A stretch of DNA of 9,218 nt. It comes from Ferrimonas sp044433165. Lineage in GTDB: Bacteria; Pseudomonadota; Gammaproteobacteria; Enterobacterales; Shewanellaceae. The position numbers were made by a program, and so were the translations under genes. The first letter of the stretch is position 1; each line of letters starts with the position of its first letter. Where the stretch lies: the NCBI GenBank assembly GCA_044433165.1, contig JAWXTX010000108.1, positions 1-9,218 on the forward strand, given 5' to 3'. Below the pieces are notes generated by a model. That model did no database searches. It was not told where the DNA came from and worked only from the letters and a program-made list of their open reading frames with translations. Below, piece after piece: positions 1-6,313 of the stretch.

Positions 1-1
1 T

Positions 2-511
2 GCAATTAAACAGCAGCGCTTTCCTCATTGCTTAGCCAAGTTGTTATTAAGCTGGCAAAAAGCGGCCCGAACTCAGGGGATCCATGCAGGGTTAGCGGAG
101 AATTTTACCGCTATTATCGAGACCTATGAGCCATTCATTATTAAAGATGAACGTATGGCTCCTGTAACGCAATTACAGCTATTGGAATTGTGCGAGGCAA
201 TACAACAGCGGCAATGGGTTGTGGAACGAGATTACAGCATTCAAAGAAAGGTGCGTCACCACACTGATGGCCAGCACAGCTTAGTGATTAATGCTGAGCA
301 ATGGCAAAGTGCTTTTGCGCCCGATAGCACCTTAATGCACCCGTTATCGCTTTATGTGCGTGGCGATGTGCGGCAATTAACTGAGGTAGCGATGCAGCAT
401 CAATTATTACTGCATAAAGTCACGGATTATAAGTCACTGGTGAAATACCATGGTGAGTACCTTATCTATCCGGCTAATGCAGGAGATAGGCTTGCTCAGT
501 TAGTGAGTTAA
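2..511 (+). CDS. DUF2913-like hypothetical protein, 5'-truncated by window edge
   Basis: The frame is open from the first bases of the window, so the true start lies upstream; 169 residues are visible. The internal TTG at 41 has no convincing ribosome binding site and is not needed. The protein is soluble, with no signal peptide or membrane segment. Features visible are an early basic segment (RFPHCLAKLLLSWQKAARTQG), a central Glu/Gln-rich helix, and a C-terminal part carrying LYVRGD, HKVTDYKSLVKYHGEYL and YPANAGD. From memory this pattern, especially the last motifs, matches DUF2913 (Pfam PF11140), a gammaproteobacterial family of unknown function. The assignment is by recall and not by alignment, and no function can be given. 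Its TAA stop (509-511) shares four bases with the stop of the convergent gene to the right. Confidence 0.6.
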   Translation, partial: AIKQQRFPHCLAKLLLSWQKAARTQGIHAGLAENFTAIIETYEPFIIKDERMAPVTQLQLLELCEAIQQRQWVVERDYSIQRKVRHHTDGQHSLVINAEQWQSAFAPDSTLMHPLSLYVRGDVRQLTEVAMQHQLLLHKVTDYKSLVKYHGEYLIYPANAGDRLAQLVS

Positions 512-1482
512 GCTGATTGCCATATCCGGCCGCAATGATAATGAAAACGTTTGAGACACTGTTGTAATGCGGCTAATCGACGTTGAGCCTCACGGCGATC
601 AATGGGCTCAAGCCACAGCTCTTGGCGAGGGTGCAATTGCGCCATCAAGCTTGCGCTGCTGGGGCTGATTTGAGCAATTTGTAAGTGGCGATCAGCTTTG
701 CAAGGGGGGCCACTGAGCAGCAGTGGTAAGCCATTGGGCAGTAATTGAATGCGGCCACTATAGAGGCCATTGCTGTTGGATACATTGAGCCCTTGGTGGG
801 TAATAGGCTCGCCGCGCAATCGTAAACGTTGGCGATTTGGTTGCCGAGCCTCTAGCTGCCATGGCTGCTGGCACAGCTGGTGAAAGCCCCCTTTAATGCG
901 GTGGCTGTGCGCCCCCTCACACACCGCTAATACCGGCGTAATGGGGCGCGATAGCCCAATCCAACTTTGGCATTTGGGGGGCGACTCGTAATACGGAGTT
1001 ATAGCACATCGCTGCCCTAGGTATAGCGGGGTGTTACGTCGAAACAGGGGGTGAGTAGGTGCTTGGCGCGCATGAGTTTGGGCTGTTAGGAGACGCTGCT
1101 CTGGGAATAAACGTACCCCGCCTTTGATGGCTAAATAGCCTCGATAGCCCAAATTACTTTTACCAATATGCACCGTTTGGCCTGCGCGAACTGGAATGCA
1201 GGTGCCGCTATGGTAACGCCGCTGGCCAACTTGGATGGGCAGCTCTGCCCCACTTAAGGCGATGGCGCTCGGGCCTGAAAATTTGAGCGTTGGCCCTGTG
1301 TGCGTGATCTCCAATAATGGCGTATTGGCGTGTTGCCCAAGTAGGGTGTTTGCCGCAAAAGCGGCGACACAGTCGATGGCACCAATTTGATTGGCATGGG
1401 GATGGTACCAATCATCATGATTCAAGCACTGAATGCTGGTATGTGTGCCTGTAGCCAGTACTTCGATAATTGCAGTGGCCAC
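508..1482 (-). CDS. Divergent PxpC/KipA-like biotin-dependent carboxyltransferase family protein (orphan)
   Basis: 324 residues, close to the roughly 310 of E. coli PxpC (YbgK). The family includes 5-oxoprolinase subunit C, KipA and the C-terminal part of allophanate hydrolase subunit 2. Visible family landmarks: ATGTHTSIQ (10-18), IGAID (33-37), LLE (56-58), TGP (62-64), LSGAE (76-80), GYLAIKGG (115-122), and NGLPLLLSG near 250-258. The GTG start at 1482 is chosen because GAGGAG lies 7 nt before it and the N-terminus then matches the family; an upstream in-frame GTG at 1521 would add 13 unsupported residues. Several signatures are altered: the usual IQDLGR reads IQCLNH, the LGSRST-like segment reads LLTAQT, and the TTGGYP region reads PCKADRH (260-266). 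No pxpB or pxpA is adjacent on either side here. The family fold is fairly sure; 5-oxoprolinase activity is doubtful. Confidence 0.85.
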   Translation of the reverse strand: MATAIIEVLATGTHTSIQCLNHDDWYHPHANQIGAIDCVAAFAANTLLGQHANTPLLEITHTGPTLKFSGPSAIALSGAELPIQVGQRRYHSGTCIPVRAGQTVHIGKSNLGYRGYLAIKGGVRLFPEQRLLTAQTHARQAPTHPLFRRNTPLYLGQRCAITPYYESPPKCQSWIGLSRPITPVLAVCEGAHSHRIKGGFHQLCQQPWQLEARQPNRQRLRLRGEPITHQGLNVSNSNGLYSGRIQLLPNGLPLLLSGPPCKADRHLQIAQISPSSASLMAQLHPRQELWLEPIDRREAQRRLAALQQCLKRFHYHCGRIWQSA

Positions 1483-1541
1483 GGCGATACTCCTCAACTT
1501 CGTTACTTCAATTCGTCCCACTTAAAATGCGCTTGTTGTAA

Positions 1542-1551
1542 TGTGCGCACA
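1542..1551. repeat. 10-bp perfect palindrome TGTGCGCACA upstream of pxpC-like gene
   Basis: The sequence TGTGCGCACA is fully self-complementary and lies 60-70 bp upstream of the GTG start of the minus-strand pxpC-like gene. A second short inverted pair, GTTGT (1535-1539) and ACAAC (1549-1553), surrounds it asymmetrically. It could be an operator for that gene, but a 10-bp palindrome is short and I do not match it to a known regulator. Confidence 0.25.
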
Positions 1552-1766
1552 ACGGGTGTAAATGCTCTGCTGCTGAAGTTAAGCGTAGCCAGCGCGCGCG
1601 CACCCTGCGACTTATTGTGAATGAAATTCCTTTATCTGGATGCACAGGGCGTTCTAAAGGCAGGCAATTGTAGTGGTGGGTTTACGGATAATTTACTTGG
1701 ATGACAAAGGCTTAAATTGAAGGCGACTGAGCGTTAGGAATCGCGCCTTTTATTCAGTACGGTTTG

Positions 1767-1775
1767 TGCTAAAAT
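1767..1775 (+). promoter_or_regulatory. Extended -10 promoter for gsk (TGC-TAAAAT)
   Basis: TGC at 1767-1769 directly precedes TAAAAT at 1770-1775, a good extended -10 element for the housekeeping sigma factor. The possible -35 is poor (TTTTAT, 1748-1753, 16-bp spacer), which is tolerated by extended -10 promoters. Transcription would start near 1782, leaving a leader of about 108 nt before gsk. Confidence 0.5.
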
Positions 1776-1807
1776 CCGCGCCCTGTTACCCACAGACGGT
1801 TATGATG

Positions 1808-1822
1808 TAATTCATTGAATTA
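1808..1822. repeat. 15-bp perfect inverted repeat in gsk leader
   Basis: TAATTCA (1808-1814) and TGAATTA (1816-1822) are exact reverse complements around a single T. The repeat lies about 26 bp downstream of the predicted gsk transcription start, a position suited to a repressor operator. It resembles no PurR site. ArgR half-sites (TGAAT and ATTCA) occur, but in the reverse order to an ARG box. At 15 bp and AT-rich it could be chance. Confidence 0.35.
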
Positions 1823-1842
1823 ATCCAAGATGCCGTTAATGT

Positions 1843-1857
1843 CGAGGTGTTGCCTCG
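1843..1857 (+). repeat. Small hairpin in gsk leader
   Basis: CGAGG (1843-1847) pairs with CCTCG (1853-1857) around a 5-nt loop, in the untranslated leader 32 nt before the gsk ATG. No T-tract follows, so it is not a terminator. It may only be local RNA structure. Confidence 0.25.
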
Positions 1858-1889
1858 CGCTGTCTTAATTAAGCTGAAGTGATCCCAGC

Positions 1890-3191
1890 ATGAAATTCCC
1901 CGGTCAACGTAAGTCCAAACATTATTTTCCTGTACACGCCCGCAATCCACTGACCAACGAACTGAACCCGGTGATCCGACCAAAGTTGACGCACATCAGT
2001 GGCATTGATCAAACCCTAGTGGACATTGAAGCGAAAGTTGATGAAGCGTTTCTTGCGCGCCATCATTTGATCAAAGGCAACTCGATGTTGATCAGCGATG
2101 ATGCCGCGCAACGGTTGTACCAAGAATTGCAAGATAAGCAGCTGGTTACGGAAGAATATGCCGGTGGCACCATTGGGAATACCTTACATAACTATTCGAC
2201 TTTGGCGGACGATCGTTCGGTTCTTTTTGGGGTGATGAGCCGCAATCTGCAGATTGGCAGTTACGCTTATCGTTACTTGTGTAACACCTCTTCGCGGGTT
2301 GATCTGAACCATCTGCAGCCGGTTGATGGCAGCATTGGTCGTTGTTTTACCTTAATCACCGCCTGTGGCGAACGAACGTTTGCAATCTCCAAAGGCAGTA
2401 TGGATAAACTGCAGCCAGAATTTATCGATGAAACGTTGGTAAAAACCGGTTCCGCTTTAGTTATTACCGCTTATTTAATGCGTGCCGGTGGCGATCCGAT
2501 CACCGATGCGACCATGCGGGCCATTGATTATGCCAAGGCTGCTGGAGTGCCAGTTGTTCTGACGTTAGGTACTCGTTTTTTGATAGAGCAAGATCCGCAA
2601 TTTTGGCAGAACTTCATCCGAGAGCACATTACGGTACTGGCGATGAACGAAGACGAAGCGGATGCCCTAACGGGTGAAAAAGAGCCATTATTAGCCTGCA
2701 AGGCTGCCCTTGAGTGGTGTGATCTCATTTTATTAACCGCCGGTGCAACGGGGTTATATACTGCCGGTTGGAGCGATGAACAGCATTTACGGGAAACGAC
2801 TCACCCATTATTGCCGGCGGCGATCAGTGAATTCAATCGCTATGAATTTTCTCGTCCGATGCGCCGCAACGAATGCCAGCAAGCGGTTAAAGTCTATTCG
2901 CATATCGCCCCATTCATGGGAGGGCCGGAGCAGATCTCAAATACCAACGGTGCTGGCGATGGGGCTTTAGCGGCGTTATTGCATGATCTTTCCGCTAATG
3001 ATTACCACCGGATCAACCTGCCTGAATCGAGTAAACATCGCTATGCCGGTTTGTGCTACTCCTCTTTTGCGCAGATCTGTAAGTATGCAAACCGCGTGAG
3101 CTACGAAGTTTTGGCGCAAGACAGCCCACGCTTATCAAAAGGTTTACCGGAGCGCGAAGACAGTTTAGAAGAGGTGTATTGGGAGCGTTAA
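1890..3191 (+). CDS. gsk: Inosine-guanosine kinase
   Basis: 433 residues, against 434 in E. coli Gsk. The enzyme phosphorylates guanosine and inosine to GMP and IMP with ATP in the cytoplasm, for purine salvage. It is a PfkB/ribokinase-family sugar kinase. Visible family marks: the N-terminus MKFPGQRKSKHYFPV, the substrate-loop motif GGTIGN (92-97), the segment GSYAYRYLCNTSSR, GERTFAIS, NEDEA, and the catalytic/anion-hole motif NTNGAGDGA with GAGD at 354-357, Asp357 being the expected catalytic base. The C-terminus PEREDSLEEVYWER matches the E. coli protein almost exactly. The ATG at 1890 is fixed by the conserved N-terminus; the ribosome binding site is weak (GAAGTG, 1876-1881). It is monocistronic: its own promoter lies upstream and a strong terminator follows. 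Nothing is missing or truncated. Confidence 0.97.
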   Translation: MKFPGQRKSKHYFPVHARNPLTNELNPVIRPKLTHISGIDQTLVDIEAKVDEAFLARHHLIKGNSMLISDDAAQRLYQELQDKQLVTEEYAGGTIGNTLHNYSTLADDRSVLFGVMSRNLQIGSYAYRYLCNTSSRVDLNHLQPVDGSIGRCFTLITACGERTFAISKGSMDKLQPEFIDETLVKTGSALVITAYLMRAGGDPITDATMRAIDYAKAAGVPVVLTLGTRFLIEQDPQFWQNFIREHITVLAMNEDEADALTGEKEPLLACKAALEWCDLILLTAGATGLYTAGWSDEQHLRETTHPLLPAAISEFNRYEFSRPMRRNECQQAVKVYSHIAPFMGGPEQISNTNGAGDGALAALLHDLSANDYHRINLPESSKHRYAGLCYSSFAQICKYANRVSYEVLAQDSPRLSKGLPEREDSLEEVYWER

Positions 3192-3226
3192 TTGAACGCG
3201 TTTGATTCCGCCTCCCTTCGGTATTA

Positions 3227-3256
3227 AAAAAAACGGACTTAATAGTCCGTTTTTTT
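3227..3256 (+). terminator. Strong intrinsic terminator after gsk
   Basis: ACGGACT (3233-3239) pairs with AGTCCGT (3244-3250) around the loop TAAT, and flanking A-run (3227-3232) and T-run (3251-3256) extend the stem to 13 bp. The A and T runs make it potentially bidirectional. It begins 35 nt after the gsk stop and insulates the lut operon. Confidence 0.92.
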
Positions 3257-3348
3257 GTGTGTATGACTCGGCTTGGTCAAGTGGTTACGCAGCATTTGTG
3301 GTTAATGTTGAGTATTCACGATGGAAAGCCACGCCTAATTGCATATTA

Positions 3349-3376
3349 TTCACTATTTTTAGTCTATCTGTATAAA
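3349..3376 (+). promoter_or_regulatory. Candidate lut operon promoter
   Basis: TATAAA (3371-3376) matches the -10 consensus at five positions, and TTCACT (3349-3354) matches four of six -35 positions with a 16-bp spacer. Transcription would begin near 3383, about 85 nt before the lutA start. I find no clear LldR-type operator. A short inverted repeat, CGTAT-GA-ATACG, lies at 3408-3419 in the leader. Confidence 0.4.
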
Positions 3377-3407
3377 GCCTGTCCGTCTCAGCAGATAGGG
3401 GCAAACA

Positions 3408-3419
3408 CGTATGAATACG
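3408..3419. repeat. Short inverted repeat in lut leader
   Basis: CGTAT (3408-3412) and ATACG (3415-3419) flank GA, 50-60 nt before the lutA start. AAAC (3403-3406) and GTTT (3425-3428) form an outer, uneven pair. It could be a regulator half-site pair or nothing; it is too short to be sure. Confidence 0.2.
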
Positions 3420-3468
3420 GGCACGTTTAAGGATACGCCGCTCACCTTAATTGCCAAGGAGCATAGGC

Positions 3469-4224
3469 TTGAACATTGCGCTGTTATTGCCTTGTATGGT
3501 CAATCATCTTTGGCCACAGGTGGGCATTGCCACCATTGAGCTGCTGGAGCGATTGGGGCATCAAGTAATATTGCCTTTGCAAAGTTGTTGTGGTGCACCG
3601 CTACAAGCTTATGGCGATCAACGGCATCTTGATGCATGCAGCCAACAGTTGGTGCAGCGCTACGGCTCGCTGCAATGCGATTGGGTCGTTGCGCCATCCG
3701 CCACCTGCTTATTAACCTTAAAACGCTATTGTCAGCGCCATCGCTATCAACAACGCTGTGCAACGTTGCTACCAAAATTACAAGAGCTCAGTCAGTTTTT
3801 GCATCGCACTCAAGCGCTACAAGAACGTCGTTGTCGTTTTGCCCACCGAATACGCTTGTTGTTTTCTTGTCATGCGTCTTACGGGCTACAAGAGGAGGAG
3901 TCCACCGCGTGCCACGTTGGTCAGCATCCGCCCCATCTATTGCATCTATTAGCGCAAATTGAAGGCTTAGAGTTAGTTACAAACCATGTTAATCAATGCT
4001 GTGGCGTGGCTGGTGGCTTACCGCAACAACATGCGGCACTGGCAGCGCAGATGGCACGAGCCTGCATGCCGATACCATCGCAGGAAGAGTATTTTGTCGG
4101 CATTGAACCAAGTTGCTTATTACACGTTGACGGAAAACGGCAACAGGCAGACAGGAGTTTGCCTTCGACATCGCCAGCGAAAACCATTCATTTGGCTCAA
4201 TTACTTAATTGGGGGTTGCAATGA
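3469..4224 (+). CDS. lutA: LutA-type Fe-S oxidoreductase subunit (cysteine-rich domain protein)
   Basis: 251 residues, close to E. coli YkgE (239). LutA is one of three subunits of the iron-sulfur L-lactate oxidation complex LutABC, which turns lactate into pyruvate. It has two cysteine-rich (CCG) domains: C9 with CCGAP (40-44) in the first, and C134 with CCG (177-179) in the second, which are the expected cluster ligands. The start is the TTG at 3469, because AAGGAG (3456-3461) sits 7 nt upstream and the N-terminus MNIALLLPC then aligns with the family; the TTG at 3451 lies before that Shine-Dalgarno and is rejected. The protein is divergent: the usual CCGQP is CCGAP, FGGTFS after the second CCG is VAGGLP, and the YHDSCH segment is LFSCHA. 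Its stop overlaps the lutB ATG. Confidence 0.87.
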   Translation: MNIALLLPCMVNHLWPQVGIATIELLERLGHQVILPLQSCCGAPLQAYGDQRHLDACSQQLVQRYGSLQCDWVVAPSATCLLTLKRYCQRHRYQQRCATLLPKLQELSQFLHRTQALQERRCRFAHRIRLLFSCHASYGLQEEESTACHVGQHPPHLLHLLAQIEGLELVTNHVNQCCGVAGGLPQQHAALAAQMARACMPIPSQEEYFVGIEPSCLLHVDGKRQQADRSLPSTSPAKTIHLAQLLNWGLQ

Positions 4225-5594
4225 GCTTGGTTGACGCGCTTGGCGACCCCCCAAAACATCAGGCCATATTGAATGCCCGACGTCGCCAGCGGCAGCAGCA
4301 ACATCGTTTGCAAGATAGGTGGGATCAATGGCAGCAACAAGCCACGGCAGTGAAACAGCGCAGCCAAATGCGATTGTCGCAGTTATTGGTGCAACTGGAA
4401 CAGCGGTTGCAGCAACAGGGGGTACAAGTCCATTGGGCGAAAGATGGCGTGGAGCATAACCACCAAGTAGTGAGTTTATTGCAGCGACATCAGTGTCAAA
4501 GCTTGGTGCAAGGTGCGTCTAGGTTATTACAAGAGTGTGATTTGGCGGCGGCATTAACGGCACAAAACATTTCATTATCTCCTTCCGATATGGCAGGCAA
4601 GCTACGTCAATCTGGAATCGACACCAGCATGAACAGTGCGCAAATCGCGCAGCAGTTACAGGCTCAGCGGGCGAACTCAACAGATGTCACGGCAAAGCCA
4701 GCAGAGCCATTGATGCCTTGCCCTGTGCTGTTAACAAAAACCCTGCGCTATCAAATTCGCCAACAATTGCTGCACTGTGAGGCCGTAATTGTGGAAGCGA
4801 AATGGGCGGCAGCAGAAGCTGGGGCGTTGGTTTTATGCGGCAATGAAGGTGATCAAGAATTGGCGTTGGGGATAGCCCCAGTGCAGATCTTCTCTTTGGC
4901 GCTGGACTCCGTCGTCGCAAACCTAACCGAGGTGATGGCCTTGGCGCGGGTTTATGGCCCTAATACCACGGGTCAGCGCTGGCGCACATACCACAGTATT
5001 TATCGGCGGCCTCGCCCCAATACGCAGATGCACCTTATCATTGTTGATAATGGCCGTAGCCAAGCCCTACAACACCCTAATTTATCTGGGCTAAGCCAAT
5101 GTATTGGCTGCGATGCGTGTGATTTACATTGTCCGGTGGTGGTGGCTTCAACCGAATTCCCCTCCGTTCATCAAACCGCACCTGTGTCCGCCGCATTACG
5201 CCATGGGATGCCACTGCCGCTTAATTTGGCGCACGATAAAACGCAAGCCGCCAACTCGTCCATATCGGGGCTATGTACCGGTTGTGGTGCGTGCGAGGTG
5301 GTTTGTCCAACTCAAGTGCCGTTGTTGCGTGCCATGGGGCATTGGCGTCACCAGCATCGGTTCATGCCGTCGCCACAATGGCGTCATGGCATGAGATTAC
5401 GCACCTTATGCGCGTCGCCCAGCCGATTACGTTTGGCAGGGCAGTGGGCGCGTCGCTTACGTCGTTGGTTGCCTAACTCCGCGTTAACGCTGCTATTCGG
5501 GCATTGGGGCACTTCTCTAGCCATGCAACAGCCGGCCAATCTGTCGGTCGAGCAATGGTTTGCGCAACGACAGACCAATAAAGGCATGAGTTAA
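4221..5594 (+). CDS. lutB: LutB-type LUD-domain ferredoxin subunit
   Basis: 457 residues, against 475 for E. coli YkgF. LutB is the large electron-transfer subunit of the lactate-oxidation complex. Order of parts: a Gln/Arg-rich, probably coiled N-terminus (about 15-75), a LUD domain (about 75-290; AEAGA at 198-202, NEG at 208-210, TGQR and DNGRS later), then two 4Fe-4S motifs, C294-C297-C300-C304-P and C352-C355-C358-C362-P, and an Arg/Trp-rich tail. The ATG at 4221 overlaps the lutA TGA as ATGA, with a G-rich Shine-Dalgarno at 4211-4215, so the two are probably translationally coupled. Motifs I recall as near-invariant in LutB are absent: the KSKSM-TEE segment reads QGASRLLQE, and the ETDLGEYIIQL segment is replaced. 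The ferredoxin ligands are complete, so it is likely functional but of a distinct subtype. Confidence 0.87.
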   Translation: MSLVDALGDPPKHQAILNARRRQRQQQHRLQDRWDQWQQQATAVKQRSQMRLSQLLVQLEQRLQQQGVQVHWAKDGVEHNHQVVSLLQRHQCQSLVQGASRLLQECDLAAALTAQNISLSPSDMAGKLRQSGIDTSMNSAQIAQQLQAQRANSTDVTAKPAEPLMPCPVLLTKTLRYQIRQQLLHCEAVIVEAKWAAAEAGALVLCGNEGDQELALGIAPVQIFSLALDSVVANLTEVMALARVYGPNTTGQRWRTYHSIYRRPRPNTQMHLIIVDNGRSQALQHPNLSGLSQCIGCDACDLHCPVVVASTEFPSVHQTAPVSAALRHGMPLPLNLAHDKTQAANSSISGLCTGCGACEVVCPTQVPLLRAMGHWRHQHRFMPSPQWRHGMRLRTLCASPSRLRLAGQWARRLRRWLPNSALTLLFGHWGTSLAMQQPANLSVEQWFAQRQTNKGMS

Positions 5595-5635
5595 CACTGC
5601 CGCAATATCAATAAAGCCAAACTAAGAGAGAGCCG

Positions 5636-6256
5636 ATGGCGACGAGTCGAATGCAGATTTTAACCGCATTGCGGCAAGCTGAGCGTCAGCCGCACCGCGA
5701 GGATGTGGCGACAGCGCGTGCATCTACAGTCGAGCCTAAGCGATGTTTGGCCTCCGCGGCACCTGCCTGCGTGGCTCAGTTTATGGCGGAGTTAGCGCAA
5801 GTTGGGGGGCAATGCATAGCCGTTGCGGATCGCAGTGCCTTGATGCCGACTATTGAAGGCTTAGTCACCAATGGGCAATCATTATTGTCACTGTGTCATG
5901 AAGTCGCAGGCAATCGTCAGTTTCAAAGCGCGCCAGAGGCATTACACGACATTGATTGGGCGGTGTGCCATGCCCAACTGGGGATCGCTGAAAGTGGCGC
6001 TATTTTATTGGATGACAGACAATGCGGGCAGCGGGTGCTACCGATTATTGCAGAACAGCTCATCGTGGTGTTAGAACAACGACAGATTGTGGCGACCATG
6101 TCGCAGGCTGTTGAGTTTTGGTTGCAGGCCAATCCTGAGCTTGATTGGGGGTGGGGCAGTTTTTTGGTTGGCCCTTCAAGTAGCCATGCGATTGATGATC
6201 AGTGGATTCGAGGTGCACAAGGCGGCTGTTCATTAACCGTGTTGTTGCTACCATAA
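5636..6256 (+). CDS. lutC: LutC-type LUD-domain protein
   Basis: 206 residues, the usual size for LutC (E. coli YkgG is similar). It is the small LUD-domain subunit of the lactate-oxidation complex and carries no iron-sulfur ligands. A variable N-terminal third is followed by the LUD core: GIAESG (116-121), ILLDD, a QRVLPIIAEQLIVV strand region, QIVATM, and VGPSSSHA (178-185). The last corresponds to the family's SGPSATADIE motif but lacks the ATADIE part, and the VEGVHGP that normally follows reads RGAQGG. The ATG at 5636 has the purine-rich stretch AAGAGAGAG just upstream. It lies 41 bp after lutB in the same operon. The function is inferred from family and operon position. Confidence 0.85.
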   Translation: MATSRMQILTALRQAERQPHREDVATARASTVEPKRCLASAAPACVAQFMAELAQVGGQCIAVADRSALMPTIEGLVTNGQSLLSLCHEVAGNRQFQSAPEALHDIDWAVCHAQLGIAESGAILLDDRQCGQRVLPIIAEQLIVVLEQRQIVATMSQAVEFWLQANPELDWGWGSFLVGPSSSHAIDDQWIRGAQGGCSLTVLLLP

Positions 6257-6257
6257 A

Positions 6258-6282
6258 AAAGCCGATGCGGCGCATCGGCTTT
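6258..6282. terminator. Terminator shared by convergent lutC and focA
   Basis: The arms 6258-6268 and 6272-6282 pair over 11 bp (core GCCGATGC/GCATCGGC) around a 3-nt loop. Read on the minus strand the stem is followed by six T residues (6255-6260 as A on plus), giving a proper terminator for focA. Read on plus, only TTT follows, so termination of the lut message may be weaker. The A-run begins inside the lutC stop codon. Confidence 0.85.
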
Positions 6283-6313
6283 GGTGCATGATAAACGTAA
6301 GCCCTACGTGCCG

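Larger units (their letters stand above)
1483..1889. other. Gene-free region between divergent pxpC-like gene and gsk
   Basis: These 407 bases carry the 5' regions of two divergent genes. The gsk side has an extended -10 promoter and two inverted repeats, listed separately. The pxpC side has GAGGAG just before its GTG and a 10-bp self-complementary sequence at 1542-1551. Short open frames exist, such as 27 codons from the ATG at 1621, but without ribosome binding sites or recognisable products. A (GC)n run lies near 1591-1601. I see no RNA gene, terminator or mobile-element end. Confidence 0.6.

Noticed and set aside
1588..1603. GC-alternating tract as possible Z-DNA or repeat
   Set aside because: Only a few dinucleotides long; ordinary in a genome of this composition.
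1208..1620. Open frames on both strands across the pxpC start region, including 77 codons on plus at 1387-1620
   Set aside because: They overlap the clear pxpC-like frame or have no ribosome binding site and no recognisable motif.
1621..1704. A 27-codon frame starting MKFLYLDAQG on plus, resembling the gsk start in its first three residues
   Set aside because: No Shine-Dalgarno, very short, and the similarity stops after MKF; not a gsk remnant.
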